From positions 992,001-1,056,000 of the forward strand of contig CAZVUO010000001.1 in NCBI GenBank assembly GCA_964630235.1: DNA of 64,000 nt, written 5' to 3'. Source of the stretch: JBFLYH01 sp964630235 (GTDB taxonomy: Bacteria; Oederibacteriota; JAAXVQ01; JAUVAV01). This document shows, one piece after another, positions 46,170 through 53,384 of the stretch. Under the pieces are notes generated by a model that was not told the DNA's origin, did not search any database, and saw only the letters and a list, made by a program, of their open reading frames with translations. How positions within the stretch are numbered: the first letter of the stretch is position 1; every line of letters begins with the position of its first letter. A program made the translations under genes and the position numbers.

Positions 46170-47081
46170 ATGCCTGTTCCTGACTTTCAATCCTTTTTCA
46201 AACCGTTACTTGAATTAGCTGCCGACGGAAACGAACATTCTATCCAGGAAGCCAGAGAAAAAATCGCGAAGAACATGTCCCTTGATAAAGAGGCTTTAGC
46301 CGAGCTTTTACCGAGTGGTACTCAAAATAAATTTGATAACCGCGTAGCCTGGGCAAAGAGTTATTTTGTCCAGGCAAAGGTTTTGGAACCTACTCGCCGT
46401 GGTTGTTTTCGCATAACCAATAGAGGTCGTGAATTATTGGGACAAGGGCACAAGCGCATTGATGTTAAGGTGTTAGGACAATATCCTGAGTTTATTGAAT
46501 TTCACACTGCTGGGCGGAGTTCTGCCTCGCAACCTGCAATCGTACCCGACGAAAAACAAGCCGAAACACCAGAAGAAATACTGCAAAAAGCCTATCAAAG
46601 TATTCGGGGCGAATTGGCAAGTGATATCTTGAACCGGATCAAGTCAAACACCCCCACATTTTTCGAAAATTTAGTCGTTGATTTAATGGTGGCGATGGGC
46701 TACGGCGGCTCGCGTGCTGATGCTGGGAATGCGATTGGCCGAGCTGGTGATGAAGGCATAGATGGTATCATTAAAGAGGACAAACTTGGGCTCGATACCA
46801 TTTACCTACAAGCGAAAAGATGGGATGGGTCCGTCGGCAGACCGGAAATTCATAAATTCGTAGGTGCTCTTGAAGGCAAGCGAGCTAAAAAGGGTGTGTT
46901 CATCACAACAGGGAAATTCACGGATGAAGCCGTAAAATATGTAGGCAACATTAATCCAAAAGTGATCCTTATTGATGGCCGCGAGCTTGCCAATCTGATG
47001 ATTGATCATGACCTCGGGATTACAGTCACGGCAAAATATGAGATTAAGAGGATAGATTCGGATTATTTTGGGGAAGAATAA
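46170..47081 (+). CDS. mrr: Mrr-type type IV restriction endonuclease
   Basis: 303-residue modification-dependent endonuclease. The N-terminal winged-helix Mrr_N domain (about 1-110) begins MPVPDFQSFFKPLLELAAD. The PD-(D/E)xK nuclease domain (about 155-285) has Asp198 in GDEGIDG and the Q-x-K pair in YLQAKRW (Gln214, Lys216), followed by FVGALEGKRAKKGVFITTG. Mrr cuts DNA carrying methyladenine or methylcytosine, so it acts as a barrier to modified foreign DNA. ATG 46170 is chosen for its strong AAGGAGGG 4-5 bases upstream; an in-frame ATG at 46137 would add MPVESVKKEGL. It pairs with the GmrSD-like gene 87 bases downstream. Confidence 0.92.
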   Translation: MPVPDFQSFFKPLLELAADGNEHSIQEAREKIAKNMSLDKEALAELLPSGTQNKFDNRVAWAKSYFVQAKVLEPTRRGCFRITNRGRELLGQGHKRIDVKVLGQYPEFIEFHTAGRSSASQPAIVPDEKQAETPEEILQKAYQSIRGELASDILNRIKSNTPTFFENLVVDLMVAMGYGGSRADAGNAIGRAGDEGIDGIIKEDKLGLDTIYLQAKRWDGSVGRPEIHKFVGALEGKRAKKGVFITTGKFTDEAVKYVGNINPKVILIDGRELANLMIDHDLGITVTAKYEIKRIDSDYFGEE

Positions 47082-47168
47082 AGAGGAAATGGAGACCCCT
47101 CACTAATTAATGAGCTAAAATCGGATTAATTTAGGTGTATCCTCGGGTTTCAATTTGTGAGGTGCAAA

Positions 47169-48863
47169 ATGAAAATAGATTCTCGTGATCGATGTATCAA
47201 GGATTTATTTCAATCAGGTTATTATAAAATACCTAGATTTCAAAGACCTTATTCTTGGGATAAAGAGAATATAATAGAATTTTGGACGGATGTTTTTATT
47301 GAAAGTGAAAAAGAATATTTTATTGGTTCGATGGTTGTATATAAAGAACGAGAATACTATGGAATAGTTGATGGACAACAGCGCCTAACAACAATAACAA
47401 TGATTCTATGCGCGTTACGTAACTGTTTTAGACAAGAAGGTTACAAGGATATGGCAGATGGGATACATGCATTAATTGAAAGATCAAATATAGATAATAA
47501 GCCACAATTTGTTTTATCGACGGAGACTTCATATCCATATTTTCAGGAAAAAATACAAAAGTATGATAATACTACATTTCACGAAAAACCAAGTGAAGAA
47601 GAAATGAATTTATTTAATACATTTGAATTTATAAATATGTCTATTAACCAAGCGGTTGAAAATATTAAAAATGATAACAGTTTATCGGATGAGAAAAAAC
47701 CAGGAGAAATCAGAAACAAATTAATAAATATGCGTGAAAATATATTGGGATTGAAACTTATATTAATAGAATTAGATAATGAAGATGATGCATATGTAAT
47801 ATTTGAAACCTTAAATACACGAGGTAAAGATTTAGGAGTAGGTGATTTAGTTAAGAACCATCTGGCAAAACAAATTAAACCCAAAACAGCTAATGTAGAC
47901 ACTCTTAAACATCAATGGGAAAAAATAATTAAAACCCTTGATGAATCACCAGCTGACTTAAATATCGATACATTTTTATTACACTATTGGTTGTCAAAAC
48001 ATGACTACACTACTGAGAAAAAATTATATAGAGAAATAAGGAAAATAGTAGTAAAGGATAATGCTCAACCATTTTTAGATGAGATATCTAAGGATGCCAT
48101 AACCTATCGGGAAATAAACGAAACCAGTTATAGGAGATGGAGAATAGACCAAATAGAAATTAGGAAATCACTAGATGCCCTTTCGATATTCAAAGTTAAG
48201 CAACAGATGCCTTTGGTACTGGCAATTATGAGAGATTATCAAAATGGTGATATTAAGAAGAAACATGTTGAAAGATTATTGACAATTATTGAGAAATTCC
48301 ATTTTAAATTTACAGCTATCACATCGCAAAGATCATCTGGCGGAATATCTCAAATGTATGCTATTGCCTCAAAAAAGATCAGTAATACAAAAAATATCGA
48401 TCAAAAGCTTGCTGCTGTGGAAGAATTAGAGGCAAAAATAAGTGAAAAGAGTCCCACTGAGGAAGAATTTATGCTTGGATTTAAAGGTATTATATGTACT
48501 GACAAATATATTAAACAAAAAAGACTAGTGAGATATATATTAGAAAAAGTACATTCTAATTATTATAAAGACCACGCGCCAGTTAATTATGACGAAATGA
48601 CAATTGAACATATTTTACCTCAGGCAAATATAGGGTTGAAATATGATTTGAACGAAAAGGTTGTTGGACAAATCGGGAATTTGTTATTTGTGCCGCAGGA
48701 TATTAACGATGAACTCAAGAATAAAAAATATGAAGATAAATTAAAAATATTAAAAAAACATAGGTATCCATTAGATGAACGTCTTAAAAAGGAGAAAGAG
48801 TGGGATGCTTCAACAATCAATCGTAGAACATCATTCCTATCAAAAATATTATATAACAATTAA
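47169..48863 (+). CDS. GmrSD-type type IV restriction protein (DUF262/DUF1524)
   Basis: 564-residue single-chain protein. The N-terminal DUF262 (ParB/sulfiredoxin-like, GmrS) domain has FQRPYSW at 24-30 and DGQQRLTT at 68-75, the nucleotide-hydrolysis signature. The C-terminal DUF1524 (GmrD, HNH-like nuclease) has MTIEHILPQ around His481 and IGNLLFVPQDINDELKNK. GmrSD enzymes cut glucosylated hydroxymethylcytosine phage DNA; related proteins include BrxU and SspE. The gene is strikingly AT-rich (ATA, TTA, AAA codons throughout) against a GC-rich chromosome, a strong sign of horizontal acquisition. ATG 47169 follows GTGAGGTG. Confidence 0.88.
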   Translation: MKIDSRDRCIKDLFQSGYYKIPRFQRPYSWDKENIIEFWTDVFIESEKEYFIGSMVVYKEREYYGIVDGQQRLTTITMILCALRNCFRQEGYKDMADGIHALIERSNIDNKPQFVLSTETSYPYFQEKIQKYDNTTFHEKPSEEEMNLFNTFEFINMSINQAVENIKNDNSLSDEKKPGEIRNKLINMRENILGLKLILIELDNEDDAYVIFETLNTRGKDLGVGDLVKNHLAKQIKPKTANVDTLKHQWEKIIKTLDESPADLNIDTFLLHYWLSKHDYTTEKKLYREIRKIVVKDNAQPFLDEISKDAITYREINETSYRRWRIDQIEIRKSLDALSIFKVKQQMPLVLAIMRDYQNGDIKKKHVERLLTIIEKFHFKFTAITSQRSSGGISQMYAIASKKISNTKNIDQKLAAVEELEAKISEKSPTEEEFMLGFKGIICTDKYIKQKRLVRYILEKVHSNYYKDHAPVNYDEMTIEHILPQANIGLKYDLNEKVVGQIGNLLFVPQDINDELKNKKYEDKLKILKKHRYPLDERLKKEKEWDASTINRRTSFLSKILYNN

Positions 48864-48946
48864 TGGAATGGTGCCGGAGTTGGTTTGTTAGTTTAATAAT
48901 CCTCCCCCTTCACCCTTCGACTGGCTAAGGGCGCCATCGGAGCACC

Positions 48947-49126
48947 ATGAATCAACCTCAGTCCTCTCCCTCCTCCTTGATCACCCGCCGCATTGCGGAA
49001 CTGGGCGACTGGCGCGGACAGGTCCTGAGCCGGGTGCGGGCGCTAATCAAACAAGCTGATCCTGAGGTAATCGAAGAATGGAAGTGGAGGGGGGTTCCGG
49101 TGTGGTCCCACAATGGGAGCGTCTGA
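48947..49126 (+). pseudogene. Truncated DUF1801 (YdhG-like) gene start, copy 1
   Basis: ATG-initiated frame of 59 codons, MNQPQSSPSSLITRRIAEL followed by GDWRGQVLSRVRALIKQAD and EEWKWRGVPVWSHNGS, then stop. This is the beginning of a DUF1801-domain protein (normally about 110-140 residues), broken off where the 30-base junction motif starts. A second, even shorter copy lies at 50075. Codon use is GC-rich like the chromosome, so the source was probably a resident gene. Confidence 0.72.
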
Positions 49127-49128
49127 AT

Positions 49129-49394
49129 GGTGCCGGAGTTAGTTTGTTAGTTTAAGCGGCGATACATTTTCCTTCCCCCGCCCTCGCCCCAAGCCCTGCA
49201 ACCTACGCAGGGCAGAGCAGCTGAACAGCGGAGCAGGCGAGCAGGTGAAGAAAGATCACCACCCGCCCCCGCCAGCCATTTAAATCCAGATCGCCGCGTC
49301 CCTCTGGTCCTCGCAATGACTAATAAATATAAATCCCCTGGATTCCGGCTTAAGACATGCCGGAATGACGGCGGAGTGTGAATGGGGACGGAGT
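49129..49394. repeat. 266-bp direct repeat, left copy
   Basis: Nearly identical, without length change, to 52807-53072. It runs from the junction motif GGTGCCGGAG through CCCCGCCCTCGCCCCAAGCC, GAGCAGGCGAGCAGGTGAAG, half copies of class B and class A repeats, to GGGGACGGAGT. The IS3 fragment abuts its right end. Confidence 0.9.
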
Positions 49395-49991
49395 GGAGTT
49401 ACCCCACTTTTGTAGACACAAGAGAAGGGCAATTCAACTCATACTGTGCGGGGCTCAAATACCCCAGCGTTGAGTGCATTCTCCTGCGATTGTAAAACAC
49501 TTCGATGTATTCAAACAACTGCGCTTTTGCTTCTTCTCTGGAACCGAACCGAGCGTCGTTCTGCAACTCGGTTTTGAGCGTCTTGAAAAAGCTCTCCACG
49601 ACCGCGTTGTCCCAGCAATTGCCTTTGCGGCTCATGCTGATTTGAATGTTGTACTCCTTCGCCTTGGCCTGAAAAAGGTGGCTCCGATACTGGCTCCCTT
49701 GATCCGAATGGTGGATTAAAGAGCCCTCTGGCTGCCGACTCAATATCGCCATCTCTAATGCATCCAGCACAAGGCGTTCGGTCATTTGGCCGTGCATCGA
49801 CCAGCCTACGATCCTTCTCGAAAACAGGTCCATTACAATCGCCAGATGGACCCAACCCGAACCCGTCCAAAAAGCGGTCATGTCGGCCGCCCACACTTGG
49901 TTCGGTTCGGGAACGCTGAATTGCCTTTGAACCAAGTTGTTCGCTGCCGTCGCCGTCTTGAAGGCGCTTTTCCAACGCATCCGGCGGTGTG
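49394..49991 (-). mobile_element. Remnant of an IS3-family insertion sequence
   Basis: Contains the 3' two-thirds of orfB and one terminal end. The right end TGGAGTTACCCCACTTTTG at 49394 follows the 266-bp repeat directly; the orfB stop codon lies inside it. The other end, orfA and the start of orfB are missing, replaced at about 49991 by the junction motif. Confidence 0.8.
49399..49980 (-). pseudogene. IS3-family transposase OrfB, N-terminally truncated
   Basis: The remaining 193 residues hold the complete DDE integrase core: Asp33 (VWAADMTAFWT), Asp93 (IHHSDQGSQY) and Glu129 (DNAVVESFFKTLK), with the D(35)E spacing of IS3 elements, and the usual end RRRMHSTLGYLSPAQYE. The N-terminal HTH_21-like part is gone: in-frame sequence upstream (FTHRR) runs for only a few codons before the junction motif. 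The protein is unlikely to transpose anything without OrfA and the second IS end. GC content is closer to the chromosome than to the neighbouring AT-rich genes. Confidence 0.85.
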
Positions 49992-50074
49992 TGAAAGGTG
50001 CCGGAGTTAGTTTATTAGTTTAATAAATATCCCCTCTGCCACATCAGCCCACTTAAGGCGATATCAGGGGTACT

Positions 50075-50179
50075 ATGAAACAACCAGTGGTTTCTCCCTC
50101 CGCCTTGATCACCCGCCGCATCGCTGAACTTGGAGACTGGCGCGGCCAAGTCTGCTTGGGGACGTTCTTAAAAGATTAA
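50075..50179 (+). pseudogene. Truncated DUF1801 gene start, copy 2
   Basis: A 34-codon frame MKQPVVSPSALITRRIAEL continuing GDWRGQV, then CLGTFLKD and stop. The first 26 codons match the 48947 copy at protein level with many synonymous differences, so the two are diverged paralogues rather than a recent duplication. It breaks off after GQV into sequence (GGGACGTTCTTAAAAGA) that also occurs at 50578. Confidence 0.68.
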
Positions 50180-50197
50180 ATCAGGTCCTCTTACTTT

Positions 50198-50331
50198 GAA
50201 CCCGCCAGTGCCAGCAAGCAAAACCTAGATTGCCGCGACCTTGTGGTCCTCGCAATGACTGCTTTGGATTTCGCCCTTCGACAGGCTCAGGGCACTACCT
50301 ACTCAAGACGTCCTCACCCTCTCTCTCGCCC
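50198..50331. repeat. Recurrent non-coding block, copy 1 of 3
   Basis: Block GAACCCGCCAG ... AAAACC(C/T)AGATTGCCGCG ... CGCAATGACTGCTTTGG ... CTCAGGGCACTACCTACTC. Related copies: 50433-50580 and 52165-52315, the latter two preceded by the junction motif. It combines a half class B repeat and the CCTTCGACAGGCTCAGG word. Confidence 0.7.
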
Positions 50332-50432
50332 TCTCTCCTCGAGGGAGAGGGGAATGCCTAGGTGAGGATCAAGGTAATGTCCGCAGGAGGTTCAGCGAAT
50401 GGTGACGGAGTTAGTTTATTAGTTTAATAAAG

Positions 50433-50751
50433 GAATGGTGCCGGTGTTAGTTTATTAGTTTAAGCTTCCGAACCCGCCAGCGCCAGCAGGTAAAACCCAG
50501 ATTGCCGCGTCCCTTTTTGGCCTAGCAATGACTGCTTTGGTTTTCGGCCTTCGATAGGCTCGGGGCGCTATCTGCTAGGGACGTTCTTAAAAGAGTGAAT
50601 CTGCTCTTGCCCTTTTCCCCGTTCAGGTTGCCTAAAAAAGCTATCAATGTTTTGGTGCGGACCACTAATGAGGAGGGTGTCAACAAAGTGTCCTCGAAAT
50701 TGTGGAATATTAACAGCATGGTGATAATAAAGAAAATAAATAATTCTAATT
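50433..50751. other. Repeat block copy 2 and AT-rich gap
   Basis: 50433-50580 is the second copy of the block described at 50198, including the junction motif at its left end. 50581-50751 is AT-richer sequence with no supportable gene. Confidence 0.55.
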
Positions 50752-51048
50752 TTACTTAATAATTGCCGCTCTGATAGTACTATAGTATGCTCCGTTAATA
50801 AATATTCTACAAATGTAAATACCAGAAGCCATGTTTCTACAATTCCAAGTTAAGATCTCACCAGCACTAAGTTGTTGATGGAGATCAGCTACTTTTTCAC
50901 CGACTGAATTATAGATTCTTAGCTGGACTTCTACGTTTTTATCCAAATCCAAAGCAAAGTTAATAACAACTGCAGCTGGGTTCGGATAAATGTGAACCGG
51001 GACGTAGATAAGTATATAAGTATATATGAACCCGCCGGTACCAGCCAT
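50752..51048 (-). pseudogene. Orphan Por-tail/FlgD-like C-terminal domain
   Basis: The frame reads VPVHIYPNPAAVVINFALD, then VQLRIYNSVGEKVADLHQQ and NMASGIYICRIFINGAYYS to the stop. This is a typical type IX-like sorting tail or FlgD-Ig module (YPNP start, RIYNSxGEKV strand, ASGIYxCRI strand), normally the last 80-90 residues of a large secreted protein. Nothing of the rest of such a protein is present: upstream of about 51016 the sequence is the CCCGCCGGTACCAGCCATTT repeat. It is AT-rich. Probably a gene remnant left by deletion or captured as a fragment. Confidence 0.6.
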
Positions 51049-51268
51049 TTAACCCAGATTGCCGCGTCGCCCGCTTTACAAATTCGGGGATCCTCGCAAT
51101 GACTAATAAGCGCACATTCCCTGGATTCCGGCTTAATACGCGTCGGAATGACGGACATATGAATTAATAGTCCTGCCCCATATTATACAAATGGAATAAG
51201 CCGGAATCCGGTCAAATAAATCAGCATTAACATTCAACCCAAGCATAATTTAGGGTGGGGTGGTCTTC
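51049..51268. other. Repeat halves before the toxin-antitoxin operon
   Basis: Half class B (CAGATTGCCGCGTCGCC to CTCGCAATGAC, 51053-51102) and half class A (CTGGATTCCGGC to GGAATGACGG, 51121-51155) repeats, then AT-rich sequence. No gene seen. Confidence 0.5.
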
Positions 51269-51306
51269 TTGACAAATTGTACAATAAGAAGTACAATAAA
51301 TTGTAC
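51269..51306 (+). promoter_or_regulatory. Promoter and operator of the toxin-antitoxin operon
   Basis: TTGACA (51269-51274), 17-base spacer, TACAAT (51292-51297): a near-consensus promoter. Overlapping it are the palindrome TTGTACAA (51277-51284) in the spacer and GTACAAT-AA-ATTGTAC (51291-51306) over the -10. Repeated TTGTAC half-sites are what an autoregulating antitoxin would bind. Confidence 0.85.
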
Positions 51307-51343
51307 AGAAGGCGAGCATGGGGTAAAAGGGGGAATAAGTGCC

Positions 51344-51610
51344 ATGACCACATTAGCGATATCCGAAGCCCGCAAGGAGCTTAACCATCTGCCGAAACGG
51401 TTGGAAAGGGAACACGAAGCCATTGGGATCACCCAGAACGGCAAACCCGTGATGGCGATTATGGATTGGGATTTCTACGAGACGATTATGGAGTCCTTGG
51501 AAGTATTAGGAGATGATACGCTGCTGGCTAAAGTGAAAAAGGGGCTTCAAGAGATCAACACCGGCAAGGGTATTAGTTGGGAAACGGCGAAAAAGGCGCT
51601 TAATCTTTGA
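51344..51610 (+). CDS. Phd/YefM family antitoxin
   Basis: 88-residue antitoxin. The N-terminal Phd/YefM DNA-binding dimer domain reads TLAISEARKELNHLPKRLE, then ITQNGKPVMAIMDWDFYE; the C-terminal part (from about residue 50) would wrap and neutralise the toxin. ATG 51344 is preceded by AAAGGGGGAA with about 8 bases spacing; an upstream frame from 51260 crosses the promoter and is not used. The operator palindromes upstream fit autorepression. Its stop overlaps the toxin start (TTGA). Confidence 0.88.
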   Translation: MTTLAISEARKELNHLPKRLEREHEAIGITQNGKPVMAIMDWDFYETIMESLEVLGDDTLLAKVKKGLQEINTGKGISWETAKKALNL

Positions 51611-51924
51611 AATACAAGGTCATCATTGCTCCTTCTGCCCTGGAAATGCTCAAACGCGTCGAAGACCGGCGCGTTCGCGAGATATTGATCCGAAGCATTG
51701 ATGACTTGGCCATAGAGCCGGGGAAGAAGGGCAAACCCCTTATGGGTTCTCTGGAAGGTTTACGAAGTATTAGAGCAGTGGGCCAGCGATACCGGATTAT
51801 TTACCAAATCAAAGATGATACTGTGGAAGTTATTATAATCGCAGTAGGATTAAGAAAAGAAGGCGATTCAAAGGATATTTATAACCTGATTAAAAAGATG
51901 GTTAAACACAATCTGTTAGGTTAG
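51607..51924 (+). CDS. RelE/ParE-superfamily toxin
   Basis: 105-residue toxin: MKYKVIIAPSALEMLKRVE, a helical hairpin, then KPLMGSLEGLRSIRAVGQR and YRIIYQIKDDTVEVIIIAVG, the standard RelE strand order with the Arg-rich GxxR-x-R-x-GxYR region. RelE-type toxins cleave mRNA in the ribosome; ParE types poison gyrase. The R/Y pattern favours RelE but does not prove it. Start is TTG 51607 overlapping the antitoxin stop, so it is made in lower amounts by coupling. The 20-residue extension after AVGLRKEGD is slightly longer than usual. Confidence 0.87.
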   Translation: MKYKVIIAPSALEMLKRVEDRRVREILIRSIDDLAIEPGKKGKPLMGSLEGLRSIRAVGQRYRIIYQIKDDTVEVIIIAVGLRKEGDSKDIYNLIKKMVKHNLLG

Positions 51925-52003
51925 CAGACGCTTGGCGTAATGAGCGTATTGGGGACGGAGTTAGTTTGTTCGTTTTAATTTCTCTCGCCAAGTTCCCGCT
52001 GCC

Positions 52004-52163
52004 CTACTTTCCCACCTCCACCTCCACTGGCAAAGCCTCTGCTTTTACCTCTTCCACGATCTTGCACATGACCGGACCCTGGTGATAGGACGCGTGGAGC
52101 GTGTAGCGTCCTGGCCCGCTGAAGAAGACGACCATAAAGCCTCTCAGCATTTCCTTATCCTTA
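52004..52163 (-). pseudogene. Duplicated 3' fragment of the 54734 gene
   Basis: Closely matches 54734-54893, encoding the last 53 residues of the minus-strand exported protein there (MLRGFMVVFFSGPGRYTLH ... PVEVEVGK). It ends in a TAG stop (52004-52006) instead of TAA. The match stops abruptly at 52163, where the junction motif GAATGGTGCCGG begins. It has no start of its own. Confidence 0.85.
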
Positions 52164-52374
52164 TGAATGGTGCCGGTGTTAGTTTATTAGTTTAAGCTTC
52201 CGAACCCGCCAGCGCCAGCAGGTAAAACCCAGATTGCCGCGTCCCTCTGGTCCTCGCAATGACTGCTTTGGATTTCGCCCTTCGACAGGCTCAGGGCACT
52301 ACCTACTCAAGACGTCCGCGCCCTCTCCCTCGCGCGAATATAAGGAAAAACAATAAACGTGTTTACTCTGACTT
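52164..52374. other. Recurrent non-coding block, copy 3 of 3
   Basis: Junction motif (52165-52194) followed by the block also seen at 50198 and 50433. No gene seen. Confidence 0.6.
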
Positions 52375-52794
52375 CTATAGGATGGGAACATACGTGCTCC
52401 AGATCTCAATAATTATCTGGCATTGAAGGCATCTCAAATAAATGGAACCGCTGCTCGGAGGTGCACACTGCTCAAATACCACATCTGAATCAACAGACAC
52501 GTGCTTGCTGCCGCATTTATCACATTGAATGGTAAATTGATTCACGTTATTTATAGGAGGATAGAATATATCAAGCTCGACTCTATTTTCGCATTCCGAG
52601 CAGACAAAATATACCCCGCCCAAATATAAAGAAGCTCCAAACGAAAAGCCAAAGTCTGAATCGAAATAAACTTTATCAGTGTTACAGCATGCACAAGTTA
52701 TTGTAAAGTCGGGATGAGTCATCTTTAAGAAATCGTCTTGCTCAGGTGGATAACTAATCATATTTAAATGCTCCAACATAAGATATCTCGACAT
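52375..52794 (-). CDS. Hypothetical protein with two double-CxxC zinc ribbons
   Basis: Protein of up to 139 residues with four CxxC knuckles: CACC and CSEC in the first half, CDKC and CLQC in the second, spaced as two zinc ribbons each formed by a CxxC pair. Between them are beta-strand-like segments (YFDSDFGFSFGASLYLGG, GSIYLRCLQC). No catalytic domain or membrane helix. AT-rich composition suggests foreign origin. The ATG at 52794 has no ribosome-binding site; the methionine at residue 12 (52761) has TTGGAG upstream and may be the true start. The gene starts directly beside a junction motif. Function unknown. Confidence 0.6.
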   Translation of the reverse strand: MSRYLMLEHLNMISYPPEQDDFLKMTHPDFTITCACCNTDKVYFDSDFGFSFGASLYLGGVYFVCSECENRVELDIFYPPINNVNQFTIQCDKCGSKHVSVDSDVVFEQCAPPSSGSIYLRCLQCQIIIEIWSTYVPIL

Positions 52795-52806
52795 TATACG
52801 TGAAAC

Positions 52807-53072
52807 GGTGCCGGAGTTAGTTTATTAGTTTAAGTGGCGACACCTTTTCCTTCCCCCGCCCTCGCCCCAAGCCCTGCAACCTACGCAGGGCAGAGCAGCT
52901 GAACAGCGGAGCAGGCGAGCAGGTGAAGAAAGATCACCACCCGCCCCCGCCAGCCATTTAAATCCAGATCGCCGCGTCCCTCTGGTCCTCGCAATGACTA
53001 ATAAATATAAATCCCCTGGATTCCGGCTTAAGACATGCCGGAATGACGGCGGAGTGTGAATGGGGACGGAGT
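52807..53072. repeat. 266-bp direct repeat, right copy
   Basis: Same length and nearly same sequence as 49129-49394. The two copies are 3.68 kb apart in the same orientation and could recombine to delete everything between them, including the toxin-antitoxin genes. Confidence 0.9.
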
Positions 53073-53168
53073 TAAGTTATTAACTTAAGGATCAGAGCAA
53101 AATAAACCGCCGCTGCCAGCCATTTAAATCCAGATTGCCGCGGCCCTCTGGTCCTCGCAATTGTATGC

Positions 53169-53262
53169 GGGACACTGGTGAATGAATAACTTAAGTACAG
53201 AAAAAACAGCAAGGAATTATAGTTGTTGGTTAGAAGTTAAGCTACTAATTCACCAGTGTCCC
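53169..53262. mobile_element. 94-bp MITE-like element with 15-bp terminal inverted repeats
   Basis: GGGACACTGGTGAAT (53169-53183) and ATTCACCAGTGTCCC (53248-53262) are perfect complements flanking 64 bases of AT-rich DNA with its own TAACTTAAGTA and GAAGTTAAGCTA words. It is too short to encode protein. Such elements are usually moved by a transposase elsewhere in the genome; REP-associated tyrosine transposases are one candidate. Confidence 0.65.
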
Positions 53263-53384
53263 CGAGAGCATAGACACGCCACCTTGATTGGTATTATACT
53301 ACTTTTTCGATGAGTCCTCTTTTTTGGGGGAAGCCCACTCCGTCCCCAATACGAGAACATATTTATCTGACGCGGGAGGCTTAA

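Larger units (their letters stand above)
48866..53352 (+). repeat. Recurrent 30-base junction motif (family of about ten copies)
   Basis: The word GGTGCCGGAGTTAGTTT, continued by ATTAGTTTAA, recurs at about 48866-48896, 49129-49156, 49997-50023, 50397-50427, 50433-50463, 52165-52194 and 52807-52833. Variants reading GGGGACGGAGT lie at 49385-49394, 51951-51978 and 53061-53092 (the last continues into the palindrome TTAAGTTATTAACTTAA). One inverted copy (ACTCCGTCCCC) is at 53337-53347. Copies fall at the ends of genes or gene fragments. I saw none outside this region of the window. Confidence 0.8.

Noticed and set aside
50522..50719. Minus-strand frame of 65 codons in the array
   Set aside because: Part of it lies in a block repeated at 52165 where the frame is not maintained; no ribosome-binding site or known domain.
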